Source: Elysia marginata (Eukaryota > Mollusca > Gastropoda > Plakobranchidae). From it: a stretch of 22,957 nt of DNA. The stretch lies in the NCBI GenBank assembly GCA_019649035.1, contig BMAT01001966.1:1250180-1273136 (forward strand), given 5' to 3'. The position numbers and the translations under genes were made by a program. Under the pieces are notes generated by a model. It was given only the letters and a program-made list of their open reading frames with translations, ran no database searches and was not told the DNA's origin. Shown here one piece after another: positions 20,703-22,957 of this stretch (the stretch's first letter is position 1; every line of letters starts with the position of its first letter).

Positions 20703-20990
20703 GGATAAACAGGCTGGGCTAACATGATCCAGGCAACTATTAAGAATGTTATTAACATATGAGTTTGAAAATTAAGAGAACTTCTTATTAATCGTATCAC
20801 ATTGACGACCTATTTTGAAAAATACTACTTATATGCTGTATTGTCTTTCTTTCCCACAAAACTTCTTAATCAAAAGCCACGCTGGTTTACAAGAAAACGA
20901 GTTTTTGGAATGAAGCTAATCGGCTATACTGATGCCTAAAATAGCTGATTGTTTTAAAATGGCCAAAAGTAAAACTAAAACATAAAAATC
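20703..20990. other. AT-rich non-coding stretch
   Basis: Nothing recognised. Confidence 0.5.
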
Positions 20991-21330
20991 TCAAAGGGTA
21001 GTTTTGGAGTAACTAAGGCATGGAAAGTAGGCTGGCCAATAAATTTTGCCGACACTAAGATGCGACAAGTCCTGAAGCGCTTTGTCTAAAACGGAGCAGG
21101 CCGCACGCGAGCTTGCTCTTCTCGCTAGGCGAGTCTGGTCCGCACCCGGCAAAAAAGCTCTCACTGACCCTTGACAGTAGAAAGAAAAGACCTGATTGAG
21201 AACAACGAACTTGCTTAAACTACTCACGCTTCCACAGACGTTTCCTTAATTAACACTGCTAAAAATATACCTTAAGAGGCCTATCCACTCATGTGGCAGA
21301 GTGATGTTGTGGCCCGGGTCCTTAGCACTC
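20991..21330 (-). other. GC-richer patch with a 78-codon minus frame, unidentified
   Basis: The minus frame at 20991-21227 has a balanced middle (ADQTRLARRASSRAACSVLD) over a CpG-rich stretch, and hydrophobic AT-driven ends. A small inverted repeat CTCGC-TAG-GCGAG (21121-21133) lies in the CpG-rich part. No family recognised. Confidence 0.2.
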
Positions 21331-22300
21331 AATAGACGCTATTCTTGTTCAATGTCACGGTACGTGAAATAGACCGATGAAAGTGTTTCGTAACACAAAA
21401 CACCACGAGCTGTGGTATAAAGGGTTGCAAAAAATTAACCAAGATTGTTATTTTTTTCCTTCTACACCCATTGTTATCTTACGTTTCTTGCAAATGAGTG
21501 GCTTGTTATAAAATAAAGACATAAACAAGTAAGACAAGGGAAGATTCTCTACAAAGCACTTTTGTTTTGCACCATATAATGTGTTTTCTCTAAAAAAAAA
21601 AACAACGCTTTCTTTTAAAGTTAATTTATAATAATATTTACTTCGACCAACAATACTCTTGTTATAGAATGTTTACATTTGGATAGTTCTAATGTTCATA
21701 AAAGTAACACCCTAAAAAAGACATTAGATAAATGTAACACTTTGCATTATCTTGATAGTGGAAGTTGTGAGACATTATAACAGTTAGAGAGAGAAAAAAA
21801 TGGGATGGGTAAATAAAGAAAAAGTGTAAAGGAATAAGTGAATTACATAAGACAGAAATCTTAAGATAGTTATCACGCATCCTAAAAAGTTTAAATGAAG
21901 TAGACGAGGTGCCAGATAAAAACTCGGGATTATATAGCGCTTATTCGACAAATCTTCATTTTAGGCTTCTCGAAATATAATTTCCCAGACTTACGACTGT
22001 GGAAGTGTTTGAAGGGCAGTTTAACCTGAAGGTTGCACCAAATACCGTTGAATTAAGATTTAAACAAGTCCAATCATGCTGCTTAAACTAAGACTACCTC
22101 GCTCAAGCTGTGACCAGTGACACATTCTGTCACATCAAAGTGTAAAGACAATCAAAATATGGAACAGATTTTCCCATAATGTCTGAGGGAATTTTTGTTT
22201 GTACTTCTTCAAATAGAAACAAATATAAATTGTTTCAACAAGTCTTGCGGTCACAGCTTTTTTTGCTCACTAACTTTCGTATTATTAGTTTATAGAGTGA
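21331..22300. other. AT-rich non-coding stretch
   Basis: Nothing supported as gene, array or RNA. Confidence 0.55.
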
Positions 22301-22307
22301 GAAATCT

Positions 22308-22570
22308 ATGAAGAGAGAGAGAGAAAGATAGAGGACCAAAGTTAGAAGGAATGGGCATTAAAAGAGAAGAAAGAAAATGAGAGAAAAGACAGAGAGAGCG
22401 GGGGAGGGGGTAGAAAGAAATAGTCAAATAAAATATTTGAAGGAGATAAATAGAGAAAGAGAGAAACAGGCAGACAGACAGACGGAGGCATAGACAAAGA
22501 CATATAAAAAGACAAATAGACAAAGAAAGAGCGAGAGAAAAAAGAAGAAAAACAGAGGGAGAGAGTGCAA
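22308..22570 (+). repeat. Long GA-rich purine tract
   Basis: Degenerate (GA)n, GAAA and GACA units, with a G-run GCGGGGGAGGGGG near 22399. Two minus frames of 98-99 codons over it encode only Leu/Ser/Phe-rich simple sequence and are not genes. Confidence 0.85.
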
Positions 22571-22740
22571 GGGAAGGTGTGTAAAGCACAAAATAGAAAT
22601 AAAAAATTCAAAATGAAACTAAACAAAACTTGTAGCATTTATTGCATCAAAAGTAAATCGCTGAAGAATCTGCAAAATCGTAACATCACATTTCCACACT
22701 TCTTCTGAAATGTTCTTGCGAATTTTCCTTTTGGTCATAA

Positions 22741-22902
22741 TTATTATCATTGTTACTATGTTTTTTTTTAAATTCATTATTACCATTGTTACCATGATTT
22801 TTGAAAAAAATTATTATTATCATTGTTACTATGTTTTTTAACTTTATTATTATTATTGTTACTATGATTTTTATATAATTTATCATTATCATTGTTACTG
22901 TT
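22741..22902 (+). repeat. Five-copy tandem repeat, 33-37 bp unit, core ATTGTTACTATG
   Basis: The core ATTGTTACTATG or a close variant starts at 22749, 22785, 22822, 22855 and 22891, each preceded by ATTATT-type triplets and mostly followed by T runs. Spacings are 36, 37, 33 and 36 bp. The 68-codon minus frame here is a by-product. Confidence 0.85.
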
Positions 22903-22912
22903 TTGTTTTGAG

Positions 22913-22915
<3 letters not shown>

Positions 22916-22957
<42 letters not shown>
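22916..22957 (+). repeat. (ATT)n microsatellite, cut by window end
   Basis: An uninterrupted run of TTA triplets reaches the last base, so its full length is unknown. Confidence 0.95.

Noticed and set aside
22290..22638. Two minus-strand frames of 98-99 codons, Leu/Ser/Phe-rich
   Set aside because: They are translations of a GA/CT simple-sequence tract.
22686..22892. 68-codon minus-strand frame rich in Ile and Asn
   Set aside because: It is an artefact of the tandem ATT-type repeat.
1..22957. CRISPR array, prophage, operon or other bacterial system
   Set aside because: There are no spacer-repeat arrays, no compact ribosome-binding-site-led genes and no bacterial gene families. The texture is that of animal repeat-rich DNA.

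Overview
The window looks like non-coding nuclear DNA from an invertebrate animal. A mollusc or other lophotrochozoan is my best guess. It is AT-rich throughout, with no compact gene order and no operon-like spacing. It carries many GA/CT, GT, GATA and ATT microsatellites, short tRNA-like heads of the kind that start SINEs, AGGTCA-rich interspersed sequence, and only short open frames. No intact protein-coding gene, rRNA or complete tRNA can be supported. The host group is inferred from repeat style and is not proven.

The clearest content is a decayed protein-coding copy on the minus strand, about 9775-10560. It has several in-frame stops and at least two frame changes. Reading across the frames recovers, in the right order, the landmarks of a large uncharacterised animal protein family that I recall from cnidarian, mollusc and arthropod gene predictions: a LTFDQPLWWKA-like block, a SGLQ..LE-like block, YAPN, KAVSRAIRG, LFDKLM, and a segment ending KAERTGNW-like. 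Inside this fossil lies an eight-copy minisatellite (9795-9961) with a 20-21 bp unit. The unit translates on the minus strand as MMDLLRD, and it sits where the family has its M-x-M-[IV]-D-[IL]-L-R segment. The satellite therefore appears to have grown out of the fossil coding sequence.

Other regions, from left to right: 1-1190 is AT-rich with one small GC-richer patch. 1198-2960 is a GC-richer island whose frames look protein-like on both strands but are heavily interrupted; it is probably an old mobile-element relic and contains a near-perfect 38-bp palindrome. 3921-3985 is a tRNA-like SINE fragment. 4537-5123 is a strongly GC-rich island with a minus-strand frame broken by one TGA. 5450-9340 is mostly featureless apart from pyrimidine and purine tracts. 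9340-9640 is a degenerate interspersed repeat with nuclear-receptor-type half-sites. 10620-11530 is featureless. 11539-11931 has overlapping open frames on both strands. 11938-12395 has degenerate GATA arrays. 14119-14212 and 15948-16150 are pyrimidine tracts. 14467-14506 and 17167-17206 are two copies of a 40-bp dispersed repeat. 18098-18290 is a possible short SINE. 20340-20700 and 20991-21330 are small GC-richer patches with short open frames. 22308-22570 is a long GA tract. 22741-22957 is a 33-37 bp tandem repeat running into an (ATT)n array cut by the window end.

The parts do not form a pathway. The picture is one of repeats and fossils in an intron or intergenic region.
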